From Geotrypetes seraphini (Eukaryota; Chordata; Amphibia; Gymnophiona; Dermophiidae): 64,000 bases of DNA. The DNA lies in NCBI RefSeq assembly GCF_902459505.1, contig NC_047094.1:27327241-27391240 (forward strand). The letters are read 5' to 3'. Below the pieces are notes generated by a model, which saw nothing but the letters and a program-made list of their open reading frames with translations, did not search any database and was not told the DNA's origin. The stretch's first letter is position 1; the number at the start of each line of letters is the position of its first letter. Shown one piece after another: positions 23,401-38,400 of the stretch. A program made the position numbers and the translations under genes.

Positions 23401-26400
23401 CAGACATAAGAAATTTGTTCTAAAATTTATTTCGTTATGTTATTCAAAGGAATTGAAATGGAAATATCATCAGCATATATGTAAAAGATTAAATTTAGCT
23501 TCTGCAGTAAATATCCTAGAGATGAAATGTATATATTAAATAGCATGGGTGATAACGGAGAGCCTTGAGGTACCCCCTGAAGGATTACTCCAGGAATGGG
23601 AGTATTTTCCATCACTCACCACTCGATAGGGTGGGTAAAATGCCTAGAATTGCTTTAGTATCTTTACAAAAACCAATTACTTTCTCGGTACTAAAACCTT
23701 TTCTAAATCCTGACTGGTGTTCATTGAGCTGTGTTTGGAAAGGCCTTTGAAGAATAATAGCATAGCGTGCATTTCATAAGAACATAAGAATTGCCTTTGC
23801 TGGGTCAGACCAGTGGTCCATCATGCCCTTAGATCAAAGACCAGTGCCCTGATTGATCTAGCCTTACCTGTGTATGTTCTGGTTCAGCAGGAACTTGTCT
23901 AACTTCATCTTGAATCCCTAGAGGGTGTTTTCCCTTATAACAGCCTCCGAAAGAGCGTTCCAGTTTTCCACCACTCTCTGGGTGAAGAAGAACTTCCTTA
24001 CGTTTGTACGGAATCTATCCCCTTTTAACTTTAGAGAGTGCCCTCTCGTTCTCTCCACCTTGGAGAGGGTGAACAACCTGTCTTTATCTACCAAATCTAT
24101 TCCCTTCATTATCTTTGGGCACAGTGGTTTAGTAAGGGGGGGGGGTTCCATTCTGTGTGCCGTCTTGGTGGGAGCACTGGCACCTGTCCTCCTCTCCACT
24201 CCCGCTCCTCCCTGCCCCCACTGCCGCAAGTGCATGCCCTTTCCCTTACCCCATACTTTACATTTTGCCATTCTTAGATATAATGCATCGTAGTAATCCA
24301 GTTTACAGAGTACAAGACTGTAAAATTGTTTGAAAATCCAGTTGTGAAATAGTTTCAATCTCTTCAACTGGTGTAATAGCATGTTATAGGGCAGATCCAC
24401 ATGTAACTCCTGATGACTACCAATTAAGTGCTTGTTTATCAACAATTTACCAAATTACTTAAGATCCATGTGCAAATTTGTGCACCTAACTGAGCAACCT
24501 AGCCATTTCCTCCCTTTTTTTGTTTTAGTATTTCAACTTCAGTTTAAATCAAAGCTTTTATTTGTAGTCAGTAAGAAGTTGCACTGAATGCAGGAACTGA
24601 CAGGGGTATTTAAGTTAATTGTTTCAACAGAGTAGCATTCAGGACTTACCTGCTAAGGTCCTGCCGCACCAGCATCTGATAGACAGTTGGAACGGAGCAG
24701 AAAGTTGTTACAGGAAATCTGGAGAGAGTCTAGAATATTAAAACATGTTTTACCTGCTAATAAAGCTAAAAAGAAACAACCAGTCCATGACAGCATTTTG
24801 TCCTTTAGGAATGAGCTTGAGTTGAGTATTAGACATTTTGGTCTCATTAGGTTATTGCAATCGAAATCTAGGTGGTTGGAGATTCTGCATTATAGTGAGG
24901 CTATTTTAGCTTTCTTGCTTGTAGGATCTGAGAGCTGGAATTGCATATAGCACAAAAGAAAAAACTGCAGGAATGGTGTACAAGAGGCCAAGTCTTTAAT
25001 AAGCAAACAATGGGAACATGAAACGGTTTGTATCCAACTGGCATAGCGAGGATGACCGGCCCCTCTCCCCCGCACCTTTCAAACTTCGGCATGAGCAGTG
25101 AAGAACTTGCTGTCCGCGTGGGCTTTGGTGCTCTCCCCGTCACTTCACAGAGAAAGTGCCAAAGCGGACACCGACAGCAAGTTCGTCGCGGCTCATGCCA
25201 AAGTGAAAAAGGAAGGAGGAGGGGTGCTGGCGCCCCGAGGAAGACTGCACCCCACCCCTTTACACCACCACTGTTCTTTAGACCCAGTTCCATCCTCTTA
25301 GATTGCCATGCCTCATCATGATTTCCTTCCTTTGACCAGGCTTTTAAAGAACAAGAATCTGTCTATTGGAGGGTTCCCCATATCCTGGAAATAGGCCCTA
25401 ATACACCCCACACTTAAGAAACCTTCCGATCCTACACTTAGCATCATAATCATCATCCAGTCTCTAATCTATATTTTATATCCAAACTGGAATTATCTTC
25501 CTCCAGCTGCTCCAGAATGTCAATCAGGCTAACATCCTACAACTCCACCAGTCCGGTCGTTGACCCATGCAGAGACAATTATAACAGCTGTACTTAGTGA
25601 TCTTCACGCTGTACTTGAGAATGGTAAGATAGCACTACCAGTTTACATTTTAATCATTTTGAAGTGCTTTTCACTTCTTTTTCAAAAAAAATAATGATAA
25701 ATTATCACACAACTTCCTCAATTCAAGGACCACGCAGTGATTTAAGATACCTTTTCCAACCTCTCAAGGTGTACGTCAGAAGAGGATATTTAACTCCATC
25801 TTCAAGTTCCTAGGACCACATATCTAGAACAGTCCACCGGCCTATCTGCGACAACTCCCCACACACTGCCTTTTCAGGAAAAGATGAAAAAGACGAGGGC
25901 TGACTGAAGTTCTGCTGACATCTCCCTTCAGTCAGGCACCCCTGCAGCCACCACCCGGCACTTGCCATCGGGAGGAGAGGTCCTCGCTCCCAAGAATAAA
26001 ACCAACGGTGAGCCGCGGAAGAAAAGAGGGCTGACTGAAGTTCTGCCGACATCTCCCTTCAGTCAGGCACCCCTGCAGCCACCACCCGGCACTTGCCATC
26101 GGGAGGAGAGGTCCTCGCTCCCAAGAATAAAACCAACGGTGAGCCGCGGACGCGTGCCCACGGCCGTGTGTCCGAAGGGGCATGGCCAAAGGGGCAGGAC
26201 ACGCCCCTTTTGAGCCCCTTCGGAGCCCAGGAGGAGTAGGGAGCAGATTTGCGAAGTTATGGGCAAACGAAAGGCAAAGATTATTTCCACTACAATTTCA
26301 GGTCCAATGGATCGTCATTTATGCCATATTCCTGTAACAGCGTTGGAAGGTAAGCCTGATTTACAGACCCAATCTGTCTCTCTCTCATCTGGGGAACCCA

Positions 26401-29400
26401 CGCCTCCACCTCAACCTGTTCAATTTTCCTTAGAGAAAGATGACTCTGATTCCATAGTAGATTCGGATTCATCTCCTCTACACTCATTTGAACTTGAACT
26501 GGATGCCAAAAGCATAATAGAGGGGAAGCAATTGTTTTCTGTATCTCCTGTTTCTATGCCTACCGGACCTGTTCATAGGCCTGAGTTGGGCAATAAAGTG
26601 GTTACTCTTCAAGATGTCTGGACAGTTGTGAACAGAATTGAGAATTCATTACAAGGCACAGTAGTAAAATTATGCCAATTTTCCTCTGAGATAACAAGTA
26701 AAGTGACTGAGCATGATGCCCAATTGGCCTTAATTGAGAAAAAAATTGATAAAGTGGAAGCATCTGTTTCTGTAATGCAATCATGTGCAGTTTCTAATGT
26801 TAAGGATAATACTTTATTACACCTACAGATGGAAAAAATGGAAAATGCTATGAGATCCAGGAACCTCAGGTCTCTGAATTTTCCTATATCTCATTACCTT
26901 TCCCACTTGGAGTTATTAAAAATGTATTTCAAAAATGTACTTTCCTATACCAAGATAGAATCTTTTATACCAGATAATCTTTATTATATTCCTAGTGGAG
27001 TGAAAGTGGTTTCAGAAGAAGGGGATAAGGATCAATTAGTGTCTCCTGACAGTTTAAATATTTCTCAATTCTTGGAATTATCGAAGGATTTTATAGCCAA
27101 AAGAGCAACATTGTTGGTCACTTTCAAAACCGATATAGAAAAACAGGACATCCTTAAATTATATTTTATAAATAAGAATGCCTTTTTTTGTGGTCAACAG
27201 ATAAACGTCTTTCCAGATGTCTCCAAACAAACCCAATACAGGAGAAAACAATTCCTACAACTCAAGACTTGGGTTTTGGGTGTAGGAGCTTCTTTTTTCC
27301 TTAAATTCCCATGCAAATGTTTGGTGACATATCAAAATGTTAGATATGTTTTTGTAGATCCAGTTCATTTAGAGAATTTTCTTCAAGATAAAAATAAAGT
27401 TAATATATTACCTGAAACTAATACAGAGATTGAGGTTGAGTGAAATATAGAAGGTCTTTCTTTTGCCTGACTTGAAGATTATTGAATAATTTCCTGTTAA
27501 AATTTCTACTTATTTTTTTTTTTTTGGTGATGTCAATAGAACAAGCAGCCCTCATATAATGTGGACTTGAATTGGATTCTCTTTTATTTTTGATGTATTT
27601 TCCTTGATTATTTGTTTTCATGGAATTGTTATAAGTTGTAACAAATGAATAAATTTATAAATAAAAAAAAAAAAGAAAGACATCTCTCTTCCCCCAGTAG
27701 TCTCTACCCAGTCCTCTTCATCCCATAGATTGTTAGATTAGTTTTAGAGTGGTAATGTTAAACTTGCTTACCTCTAACATTATATCACAAATATACTCAT
27801 CTTGCTGTAAACTGCAATGATTCTGTGTTGAAAATTGCGAGATATAAGAAGTTGTATTGTTGTCTTTTAGTATTATCCTATATAATAAAACCCTAGCCGC
27901 GCATGCGCACTCATAACTGCGTGCTTCCATGATCCGTAGGTCTTTGGCCGCAGGAGTGCGTATGCACGAGTCCCCAGCCTTCTTCCCAGCACCTAACTAC
28001 ACTGGCCGACAGGACTGACCGCCAGCGCTGAACTCCCTGCTCTCCCCAATAGTCGGCTCCTCTCACCAGCGGCACCAGTGGCGGAGAAGGCTTCTGACGC
28101 TGGCAGGGATCGAGAGGAGCTGCGGCGACACCTCGCGGGGCGGGAAAGGAAGCGCCGAAAAAACACTCCAGCCACTTCGCGGTCCCGACTCCAAAACTGC
28201 CGATTCTAGCAGCGTGTGCAGCACTCTACACACGCTGCTTCGGGGCCTTCTACTACCCTGATTTGCTCTGCCGCGTCTCTGATGATGTCATCAGGGACGT
28301 GCCAGAGTAAATCAGGGCAGCAGAAGGCCCCGAAGCAGTGTGTGTAGAGTGCTGCACACACTGCTGGAATCAGCAGCTATGTCGGGACCGCGGGAAGGGG
28401 GGGGGGTAAGGGAAACACTACTGCTGCACAGGGAAGTGGTGTGGGGGGAGGTAATGCTGCTGCTGCACAGGGAAGTCGGGGGGGGGGGATCAAAATGCTG
28501 TTGTATAGGGAAGTAGGGTAGGGGAAATGCTGCTGCACAGGGACATGGAGGGGGAGGGAATGCTACTGTGGCTTCTCCACAGGGAAGTGGGGGGGGGGGG
28601 AAGAAAGACAGCAGCTAGCTCCCGTTAATGTAACGGGCTAAAATACTAGTGTAGTTTATAACTTTACAAACTATGGGCTCCTTTTACTCAGCTGCGTTAG
28701 GGCATTAGCGCGCGGAATAGCGTGTGCTACAATGCACCGCACGCTAGATGCTAACGCCAGCATTGAGCTGGCGTTAGTTCTAGCCACTTAATGTGGGGTT
28801 AGTGCGCGCTAATCTGCATGTGCTAAAAACGCTAGCGCACCTTAGTGAAAGGAGCCCTATATTTTCATGTGTGTACATAGGTCATTTAACCGATGATAAT
28901 TCTGCACATAATCATGGTGCAGAAATTTAATATATTAGCCCCACGGGACTGAATCTTACTTCTAGCATAGTTGTTACTTCAAATCGTGGCATGCTGTGAG
29001 CGAAGACGCAGGATCCCTTAATCCATGGTGCAAAAACACCACTCCAAGCAGATTTTGCCCAGCCTGTGTCGGCTGTATTCCATAGTACGTCTGAAGGGGT
29101 TAAATCCAGCCAACTGATAATGCATAGAGAAGAGGATTTAAGAGAAAGCTGTGTGAACACAGGGCGAGTTAAACAACAACAAAAAACCCCATAGCAGATG
29201 AGGATCCTTTAATACAGTGGTTCCCAACCCTATCCTGGAGGATCAGCAGGTCAGTCGGGTTTTCAGGCTAGCCCTAATGAATTTGCATGAGAGAGATTTG
29301 CATATAACGGAAGTGACAGGCATGCAAATCTGCTCCATGCATATTCATTAGGGCTAGCCTGAAAACCCGATTGGCCTGGTGGTCATCCAGGACAGGGTTG

Positions 29401-32400
29401 GGAACCAGTGCTTTAATCCATGTAATCTGCCCCATTTCATTCATGTTACATGCTATAGCCACCAGTTTATCTCTGATTTCTGTTTCCATACCTCTACTGG
29501 GATTCCATTCCTTATAATCTCTAAACTTTCCTTAAAGAAATATTTTTTATGTTGCTGCATTTCCATTTATCCCACTGGAGCTTTATACTCTGATCTCTTA
29601 ATAAATCAAAAGTATTTTTTATGAAAAATAAAATCTGCATCCTGTACTTAATATATAATGTTTTAAATTGATTGTACACTGAAATGAATATTATGTATTA
29701 TATATAACATGCGGTAGAGAGAAATGCAAATAAAGAAATTATATTTATCTGGCTGCGTTTATCATGTCACAGAAACAGAATATAACAGTAGATAAGGTCC
29801 ATCTAGTCCAGTGATTCCCAACCCTGTTCTGGAGTACCACCAGGCCAATCAGGTTTTCAGGATAACCCTAATGAATATGCATGGAGCAGATTTGCATGCC
29901 TGTCACTTCCATTATATGCAAATCTCTCTCATGCATATTCATTAGGGCTAGCCTGAAAATCTGATTGGTCTGGTGGTCCTCCAGGACAGGGTTGGGAACC
30001 ACTGATCTAGTCCACCTAATTTCATTCCCGGTTTTCTCGCCTATAGGACACATATCTATTTCCACTGTCGTTTCTTATATTTCATATTGAATGGTTTTCA
30101 GTACTCTTTCTCTAGACTGCCTCCAGTCTGTTTCTATGCTTTGTGGGAATAGCCAAAGTAAAGTAAAAATACTACTGATGTATAAGATTTATGACTTGGA
30201 TTTGGAAAAGATTAAATGAATTGGCCTTTCCTCTCTCTCATAAGCTTCTCTGGACTATTATGCCCCTAGAACAGGGGTAGGCAATTCCGGTCCTTGAGAG
30301 TCACAGGAAGGCCAGGTTTTCAGGATATCCACAATAAATATGCATGAGATAGATGTGCATCTCAAGGAGGCAGTGCATGAAAATCCATCTCATGCATATT
30401 TATTGTGGATATCCTGAAAACCTGACCTGCCTATGGCTCTCGAGGGGAATTGCCTACCCCTACCCTAGAATAAAGTACAGGGGGGGGGAAAGCTTTCAAT
30501 GCCCAACCATCTTTTGCCCAGATATCTGACTTTTCTTAGGATTACTGGGAGAAAAGATGGCACAGATTAGTGTATGCTCTGCTTGCATTTCGTAGCATCA
30601 CTGGTTATATTAGAAATGCATAAAGTAAGCTTTATCTTGCCTATAGCAGTGCTCAGCCCAGGCCTTGAGGCACACCCAGCCAGTCAGGATATCCAAAATG
30701 AATATGCATGAAATATATTTGCATATCAAGGAGGCAATGTATGCAAATCTCGCATGTATATTGACTGACTGGGTGTGCCCTGGGGACTGCATTGAGAAGC
30801 CCTCTAAGGTCTTAAGTTAAATCAACTGGGAGAGAATATAGGTTTATTTACAACCACTTATATTCTGCACAAACTAGGAAACCCTGACTTTTTCTCAGTG
30901 GATTATAGAATGAGATCCTGATGGGAATATCTTTGGGGAATAATGCTATTAAAATAACTCTGCTAAACCAGTCTGATTTTCAGAATATCCACAATAAATA
31001 TACAAAAGATATAGCTACACACAGTAGAAAAGGGAGGATTAAGTGCCTTGCACAGAGTCACAAGGAGCTGCAATGGGAATCAAACCCAATTTCCCGGGTT
31101 TTCAGGCTGCTGCACTAACCACTATTCCTCCACTCCATGCTCTTATCTCCCGTATTTGTCATAGGGGAAAGGGAATGTGGACTTGTATAATGCCTTTTTC
31201 ATTAGCTTTGGCATTCACAGTGGTGGGCCTGGAGGATTAAGCAACTTGCCCAGGGTCACAAGTAGCTGCACCGGGATTTGATCTCACAACCTCTGGGGCA
31301 GAGGCAGAAGCTCTACCAGTTGAGCCACAGCTGGGGAGCAATAGCCAGTCAGATATTTTGGGTCCTTTTTTTTATTCCGCACCTCCCAGTTATAGTGTGC
31401 CCGATACCATAACTGTATTGAGAATGTTCCACCATCTTTGGGGAGCCTGTGGTTCCACTGGTAAAGAAGATGGCCATCGGCTCTTCACTCTTTGTCTTCA
31501 CGCATCTGTGGTCAGCAGGTGCAGCTCTTTAAAATAAATAAATTTAATAAAACCATGATTAAAAGATTAAGAGTCCTAAATCTGTCTAAAATAACTTGAA
31601 AATGATTTACAGCCTCTTTTACAAAGCCACACTAACGGCTGCTCTGTGCTAATGGCCCCGAAGCCCATAGAGATTTAAAGAGCTTCGGGGCCATTGTTGC
31701 GCGGCTATGTAAAAGAGACAGGGGTCCTTTTATCAAGCCACGCTAGTGGGGTTAGGGCGTCGGACATTTCATCACGCGCTAACCCCTGTAGCTGGCTAAA
31801 AAACTAATGCCTGCTCAATGCAGGCATTAGCGGCTAGAGCGGCAGGCGGTTTAACGTGTGTTAAACCCCTACCGCGGCTTGATAAAAGGACCCCTGAGTG
31901 TTTGTTGTAAATTGATGGATCAATATTTTAAACGCAAGCAATCTCACAGCAAAGGTACTTTAGTTCTTCTGTTTTTGTTTTGTTTCAATATTTAACCACC
32001 ATGATTTGTTTGTTTTTTAATTTCCCGTGTTCATCTTATTAACTATATTTTATCCTTACATGTGGCCATTTTACCCTCACCTATTGTTTTTTCCTCTTAC
32101 TGTGCTCTTTTCTTCAAAGATTGTAGTTCTTGCCCTTTTTTTCCCATTTGTGTGAAGTAAGTTTATATGTCATGTTATGTGTCCTATTAACCTACCCCAG
32201 TATTGTTTAGTATTTCTAATTTTAATTTGTTTTTATGGAATTTTTTTCATTGTACACCCCCTAGAAATTTGATTAAGCGGTATAAAAATTTTTTATAAAC
32301 TTGAAACTTGTTTGTATCAAATCTAAAAAATATGTAGTAAAGTTGCTCAACTAGAATAATCACCAATCTGAGTCAAGTTGAATGAAACCAATCACATTGA

Positions 32401-35400
32401 TATCACTCTTATATGAGGGAGATGAACCTCAAACACCCACAATCAACTGGTGTTTTGTTGGGTTTTTAAAAAATCATCTTTATTAAAGAGGCAACAGAGA
32501 ACAAGGACGCCAACACAATAAGTGTACAGGCAACATAAGAATTGCCGCTGCTGGGTCAGACTAATCCATCATGCCCAGCAGTCTGCTCACACGGCAGCCC
32601 TCTGGTCAAAGCCCTAACTGAGATTAGCCCTATCAGCGTACGTCCTTGTTCAGCAGGAACTTGTCTAACTTTGACTTGAATCCCTGGAGGGTGTTTTCCC
32701 CTATGACAGACTCCGGAAGAGTGTTACAGTTTTCTACCACTCTCTGGGTGAAGAAGAACTTCCTTATGTTCGTACGGAATCTATCCCCTTTCAATTTTAG
32801 AGAGTGCCCTCTCGTTCTCCCTACCTTGGAGAGGGTGAACAACCTGTCTTTAGCTACTAAGTCTATTCCCTTCAGTACCTTGAATGGTTCAATCATGTCC
32901 CCTCTCAATCTTCTCTGTTCGAGGGAGAAGAGGCCCAGTTTCTCTAATCTTTCGCTGTACTGCAGCTCCTCCAACAAAGGTACATAGATGCAAACTGCTT
33001 AAAAGGGAATACATACAGTAGAGCACTCCCAAACCAAGACCCATCCCAGCAGGAAGAATGGCCACTATGAGGGAGAACAGAGCCTGGGGTAATGAACACC
33101 ATCATCGGTTCAAAATTCCCTCCCAGACTGTCATTTACTTTTCAAATAAGCCGATAACTTAGCTTTCACCCGACGGGAGCTCTTGCCGTTTCGCTATTAA
33201 AGATTTGTCTGGGGTTAGAACATAAGAATATAAGAAATGCCGCTGCTGGGTCAGACCAGTGGTCCATCATGCCCAGCAGTCCGCTCACGCGGCAGCCCTT
33301 TTGGTCAAAGACCAGCGCCCCAACTGAGACTAGCCCTACCAGCGTACGTCCTTCTTCAGTAGGAACTTGCACAACTTTGTCTTGAATCTGTGGAGGGTGT
33401 TTTCCCCTATGACAGCCTCCGGGAGAGCGTTCCAGTTTTCCACCACTCTCTGGGTGAAGAAGAACTTCCTCACTATTCACACAGCCATCACAGTCTTCAT
33501 GCATTTGCATTACCGTGCATACAACTGCTGACTATTCATAAGCTTTTATTGTTGATGGTGTTTGTATCAGAAAACGGCAAGAGCTCCCGTCTGGTGAAAG
33601 CTAAGTCATTGGCTTATTTGAAAAGTAAATGACGCCGTCTGGGAGAGAATTTGAACCAATGATGATGTTCATTACCCCAGGCTCTATTCTCCCTCATAGT
33701 TGATTGCGGGTGTTTGAGGTTCATCCCCCCCCCCCCCCCCCATATAAGAGTGATATCAATGTGATTGGTTTCATTCAACTTGATTGGTGATTGGTAGTTG
33801 TTTGTATCAAGCCATTCCTCCTCTTCATTGCCTTAGTAAAATAGCCTCATAAGCCTCAAATCAGTAAATAAATGTTGGCTGGAGGGTTAAATAACTGAAT
33901 ATTCAGCACTAGCCAATTTCCAGATATCAGTGACTAGTGCCACCATTCCTATAACGATGATTTTCAGTGCCATTTCCCAGATAACTATCCAAACAACATA
34001 GGCTGTGCCAACATATGAGAAAATTTTCTTAAAAAAAAAAGAAGTGCCCCTTCATGTAGCAGTTTGAGAAAATTACAAAGGCCTTCCTGCCCCAATGGGA
34101 GATCGCCATGGAGGCCCCCAATCCCAGGAAGACCTCAATGTCTCGGCGAGTCCAATGCCCCACCTCCCCAGTGTCAATTTGGAACTAAAACATTTAAAAA
34201 ATCACCCCATTTCCACAGTTCTGAACCTTTTCCATGTAACCCAAAATGTCATTCCTGTCCGGCTTGCCCTCTTCCTCTCTCCCTCCCCTCCTCCTCCGCA
34301 CCTTGACTTACCCCCAAGGAGTCGCAGGCGTGATAAGAGGTAGAAGCAATCCCCACTTGCTCTTGCCCTGTAGTCTGCTAGCTTCAAAGTAGCACTGGCT
34401 GACCTCTAGCAGTAGAGGTCAGATTGTCAAATAAGGATATACAAATGAACATTTATATATTTTACCCTCCCAATTGCATTTCCATTATTTGTGCCATTTT
34501 CTTCATTTATTGTAGTTCTATCCTTATTCCGTATGTGGCAGGTTAGTCCATGGCTGTTCTTGTCTATGTAATATATGGTTTACTATATCCACAATTTTAT
34601 TATGTATACCACTTAGAAATTATTATAAGCGATAGTATCAAATTTTAAATAAACCTGAAACAGATATTTACCTTAAAAGGTCTTTATAACTCAGCCATCC
34701 TTCTCTCTTGCTTTCAGGCACCATTAATTTGACTTTCAGAGAGTGACATGTAGACAGGACAGAATCCACCACTGGTGCCAAAACCTCGTTAGTAACAATA
34801 CATCTTGCCCTAGAAGTGTGCAGTCTGTGCAGGATGTCTTGGGCGGTTAACTGGGTAGTCCCGGGAATGAGGACCAAACCTAAACGACAGCCAGGATGCT
34901 GCATTTACTAGACAGGTTTGGATTTTCGTGGCTCTTTAAACTACTGCCTAAATCTAAATCATTAGTAACATTAGTAAATGACGGCAGTTAAAGACCCGGA
35001 ATGGTCTATCCAGTCTGCCCAAATATACACTCTATAATTTAATGATTTAATTTAAAATTGTAGGTTTTTTAAATTGTTCTTTTTTTTAAGATATCTCTGG
35101 ACCAGAAACCCAGAACTCTGCCCGGTACTGTACTTAGTTTCCATTCTACTCCATCAAAGCTCACTCCAGCCCATCTAAACCATCCCAGCCGTCGAAGCCC
35201 TCCCCAGCCTATCCTCAACTGAATGGCCATATACGAGACACAGACTGTGCAAGTCTGCCCTGTACTGGCCTTAGTTCTTCAATATATACCAGTATTTTCT
35301 GATAAGAGATCCTCTGTATTCGTCCCATGCTTTTTTGAACTCTGTCACCATTTTCCGAAGATGAGGTAGGAGACATCCGCACACCAGGAGGAAGAGAGAG

Positions 35401-38400
35401 AACGCAGAATGACGTCCCCCCATTTGAAGAGCCGAAAACAATTTCAAGAGTAGCACTGGAGGAAGAGGACTGGCCCTATACCATAGACGTGGACTTACGA
35501 CCCCCAAGAAACCCCCGAATAAAGAAGATGGGGATCATCGTAGGGGACTCCATTATACGTCACGTGGACAGCCACACTGCAGGAGGAAGAGAGGACAGAG
35601 TCGTCACCTGTCTGCCTGGAGCAAGAGTGAAGGACGTGGCCAACAGGATCTCCAGGATCATAGACAGCACAAGGGGAGAGGATACTGCTGTGCTCATCCA
35701 CGTGGGAACAAATGATGTGAGCGGACGGAAGTATGACAGGGAAAAGATGAAGTGCCAGCTCCGCTCACTTGGAAGACAGCTGAAGATCAGGGAGGTGAAG
35801 GTGGCCTTCTCCGAGATCCTCCCAGTACCAAGAGCGGATGGAAAGAGACAAGGGGAATTGCAAGCTATTAACGCCTGGATGAGACGATGGTGCGAAGAAG
35901 AAGGCTTTGACTTTGTGCGCAACTGGACGGCGTTCTGGGGAAAAAGCAAGTACTACAGAAATGATGGACTACACCTCAACAAGGAAGGAGCAAGAGTTTT
36001 GGCAGGCAACATGAAGAAGGCCATCGAGAAGGCTTTAAACTAACAAATAGGGGAAAGCCGACAGTCGACCACCAGTTGATGGCACGGACGACAGGATGCC
36101 CCGATGAAGGAGCCATGGGCAACTACTCATACACAGGAGGGGACGACCTGACAGCAAATAAGGAAGACAAGGCAGGAAGGGACAACTCAGACACAGGAGG
36201 GGATGACCGCACAGCAAACAAGGGAGACAACACTGGAGCAGTTAAGGATAACGTGAAAGAAACAGTAGGGACAGCAAAGAGTAGAAAGTCCAAAAAGGTA
36301 ACACGAAGAGAACTCAAATGTATGTATACGAATGCTAGAAGTCTAGGAAACAAAATGGGGGAACTAGAGACAATAGCAAGACATGATAAGTTGGAAATCA
36401 TTGCCATAACAGAAACATGGTGGAATGAAGAAAACAAATGGGACACCGTACTACAGGGATACAAACTATATAGAAGAGATCGAGTAGGGCAGAAAGGTGG
36501 AGGTATTGCCCTATATGTTCAGGAAGGAATAGAATCTGTTGAAGTGGCTACGACGGAAACGAAAGAGAAGCTAGAGTCCCTCTGGGTCAAGATTCCTGGC
36601 CAAAACAGCGCAGACACGAAAATTGGCCTTTACTATCGTCCCCCAGGACAGGCGGAGGAAACTGACTCAGAAATGATAGAGGAAATCAAACAAGAATGCA
36701 AGACGGGCAATGTAATAATATTGGGAGACTTCAATTTTCCGAGGATAGACTGGAAACTAGGAACCTCCAACTGCGGCAAGGAGGCCAAGTTCCTGGAGGT
36801 GCTAGGGGATTGCTTCCTGGAACAAATGGTAAAAGAGCCGACAAGAGGCAACGCCACCCTGGACTTGGTACTAAATGGCCTCACGGGACCGACAAAAGAA
36901 GTAGAAGTTACGGTACCGCTGGGGACGAGCGATCACAATGTGATCAACTTTAAGCTTGACATCGGGAATAGAAAACGTGCCAAAACCTTAACCAAAACCT
37001 TTAACTTTAAAAAGGGCAAATACGATCGCATGAGAGCCATGGTGAAACAACGACTCAAGAAAAAGGTGGACAAACTTGAAACGGTAGACCAGGCATGGTT
37101 CCTACTGAAAAATACTATCACAGAAGCACAAAATCTCCACATTCCAAGGATCTCCAAAGAGGGGAGAACAAAAGGTAAGGGAGAACCGGCATGGCTTACC
37201 AGACAGGTGAGGGTAGCCATAAAAGAAAAGAAGGACTCTTTCAAAAAATGGAAACACATGAAAACAATCGAAGCATGGAAAATACATAAAGATGATCAAA
37301 AGAAATGTCACAAGGCGGTGAGGGATGCCAAAAAGGACTATGAGGAAAAAATAGCGCAAGAAGCCAAAAACTTCAAACCCTTCTTTAGATACGTGAAAGG
37401 GAAAAAACCCGCAAAAGAGGCGGTGGGACCCCTGGACGACCAGGGAAGAAAAGGGTACATCAAGGAAGATAAACAAATTGCTGACAAACTAAATTCCTTC
37501 TTTGCGTCCGTCTTTACGGAGGAGGATACCGCTAAAATACCAGAAGCAGTGAAAGTGTTTAGTGGAGTAATAGAAGACAGCCTCACCACAGTTGAAGTGG
37601 AGTTGGACCAGATATACTACCAGATCGACAAACTTAAAAGTGACAAATCCCCTGGACCGGATGGAATTCACCCGAGAGTTTTAAAGGAATTGAAGGTTGA
37701 AATCGGAGAGCTATTGCAAAAACTTGCCAATCTGACAATCAGAACTGGACAGATACCAGAGGACTGGAAGATAGCGAATGTCACGCCAATTTTCAAAAAA
37801 GGATCGAGAGGGGAACCGGGCAACTACAGACCTGTGAGTCTTACGTCTGTCCCTGGAAAGATGATTGAAGCACTGATCAAGGATAGCATAGTCCGGCACC
37901 TAGATACACACGACTTGATGAAACCCAGTCAACATGGGTTCAGGAAAGGGAAATCATGTTTAACGAATTTACTTCAATTTTTCGAGACCGTGAACAAGCA
38001 AATTGATAGTGGAATGCCGGTGGACATAATATATTTGGACTTCCAGAAAGCATTCGACAAAGTTCCACATGAAAGGCTTCTCAGGAAACTACAAAGCCAT
38101 GGAATAGAGGGAGATATACAAAGGTGGATAGGCAAATGGTTGGAAAACAGAAAGCAGAGAGTGGGCATAAATGGGAAGTTCTCAGACTGGGAGAAAGTGA
38201 CTAGTGGTGTGCCCCAGGGCTCAGTGCTTGGGCCAATCCTATTTAATATTTATATCAATGACCTGGAAGACGGAATATCCAGTGAGATCATTAAGTTTGC
38301 AGACGACACAAAGCTATGCCGGGCAATCAGATCGCAGGAGGATAGCGAGGAACTCCAAAGCGACTTGTATCAGTTAGAGAAATGGGCAGAGCAATGGCAG

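Larger units (their letters stand above)
25895..27674 (+). mobile_element. ORF1-only L1 element (HAL1-like)
   Basis: Tandem 131-bp monomers at the 5' end, then ORF1 at 26259-27443, a 230-bp 3' UTR and a poly-A tail at 27663-27674. No endonuclease or reverse transcriptase lies between ORF1 and the tail. Imperfect target duplications GAAAAAGAC / GAAAGAC flank it and interrupt an L2 fragment. Confidence 0.85.
32338..33800. mobile_element. Foldback element with nested insertions
   Basis: The left arm (32338-32455 plus about 33060-33190) is the inverse of the right arm (about 33555-33800). Shared words include CAACTTGATT/AATCAAGTTG-like ends, GATATCACTCTTATATG, AACCTCAAACACCC and AGCTCTTGCCGTTT. 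The left arm is interrupted by about 600 bp carrying a CR1 3' end; the loop carries another CR1 piece. Confidence 0.75.

Noticed and set aside
35560-35949. Antisense open frame across CR1 ORF1
   Set aside because: Shadow of the ORF1 frame; the SGNH motifs are on the plus strand.
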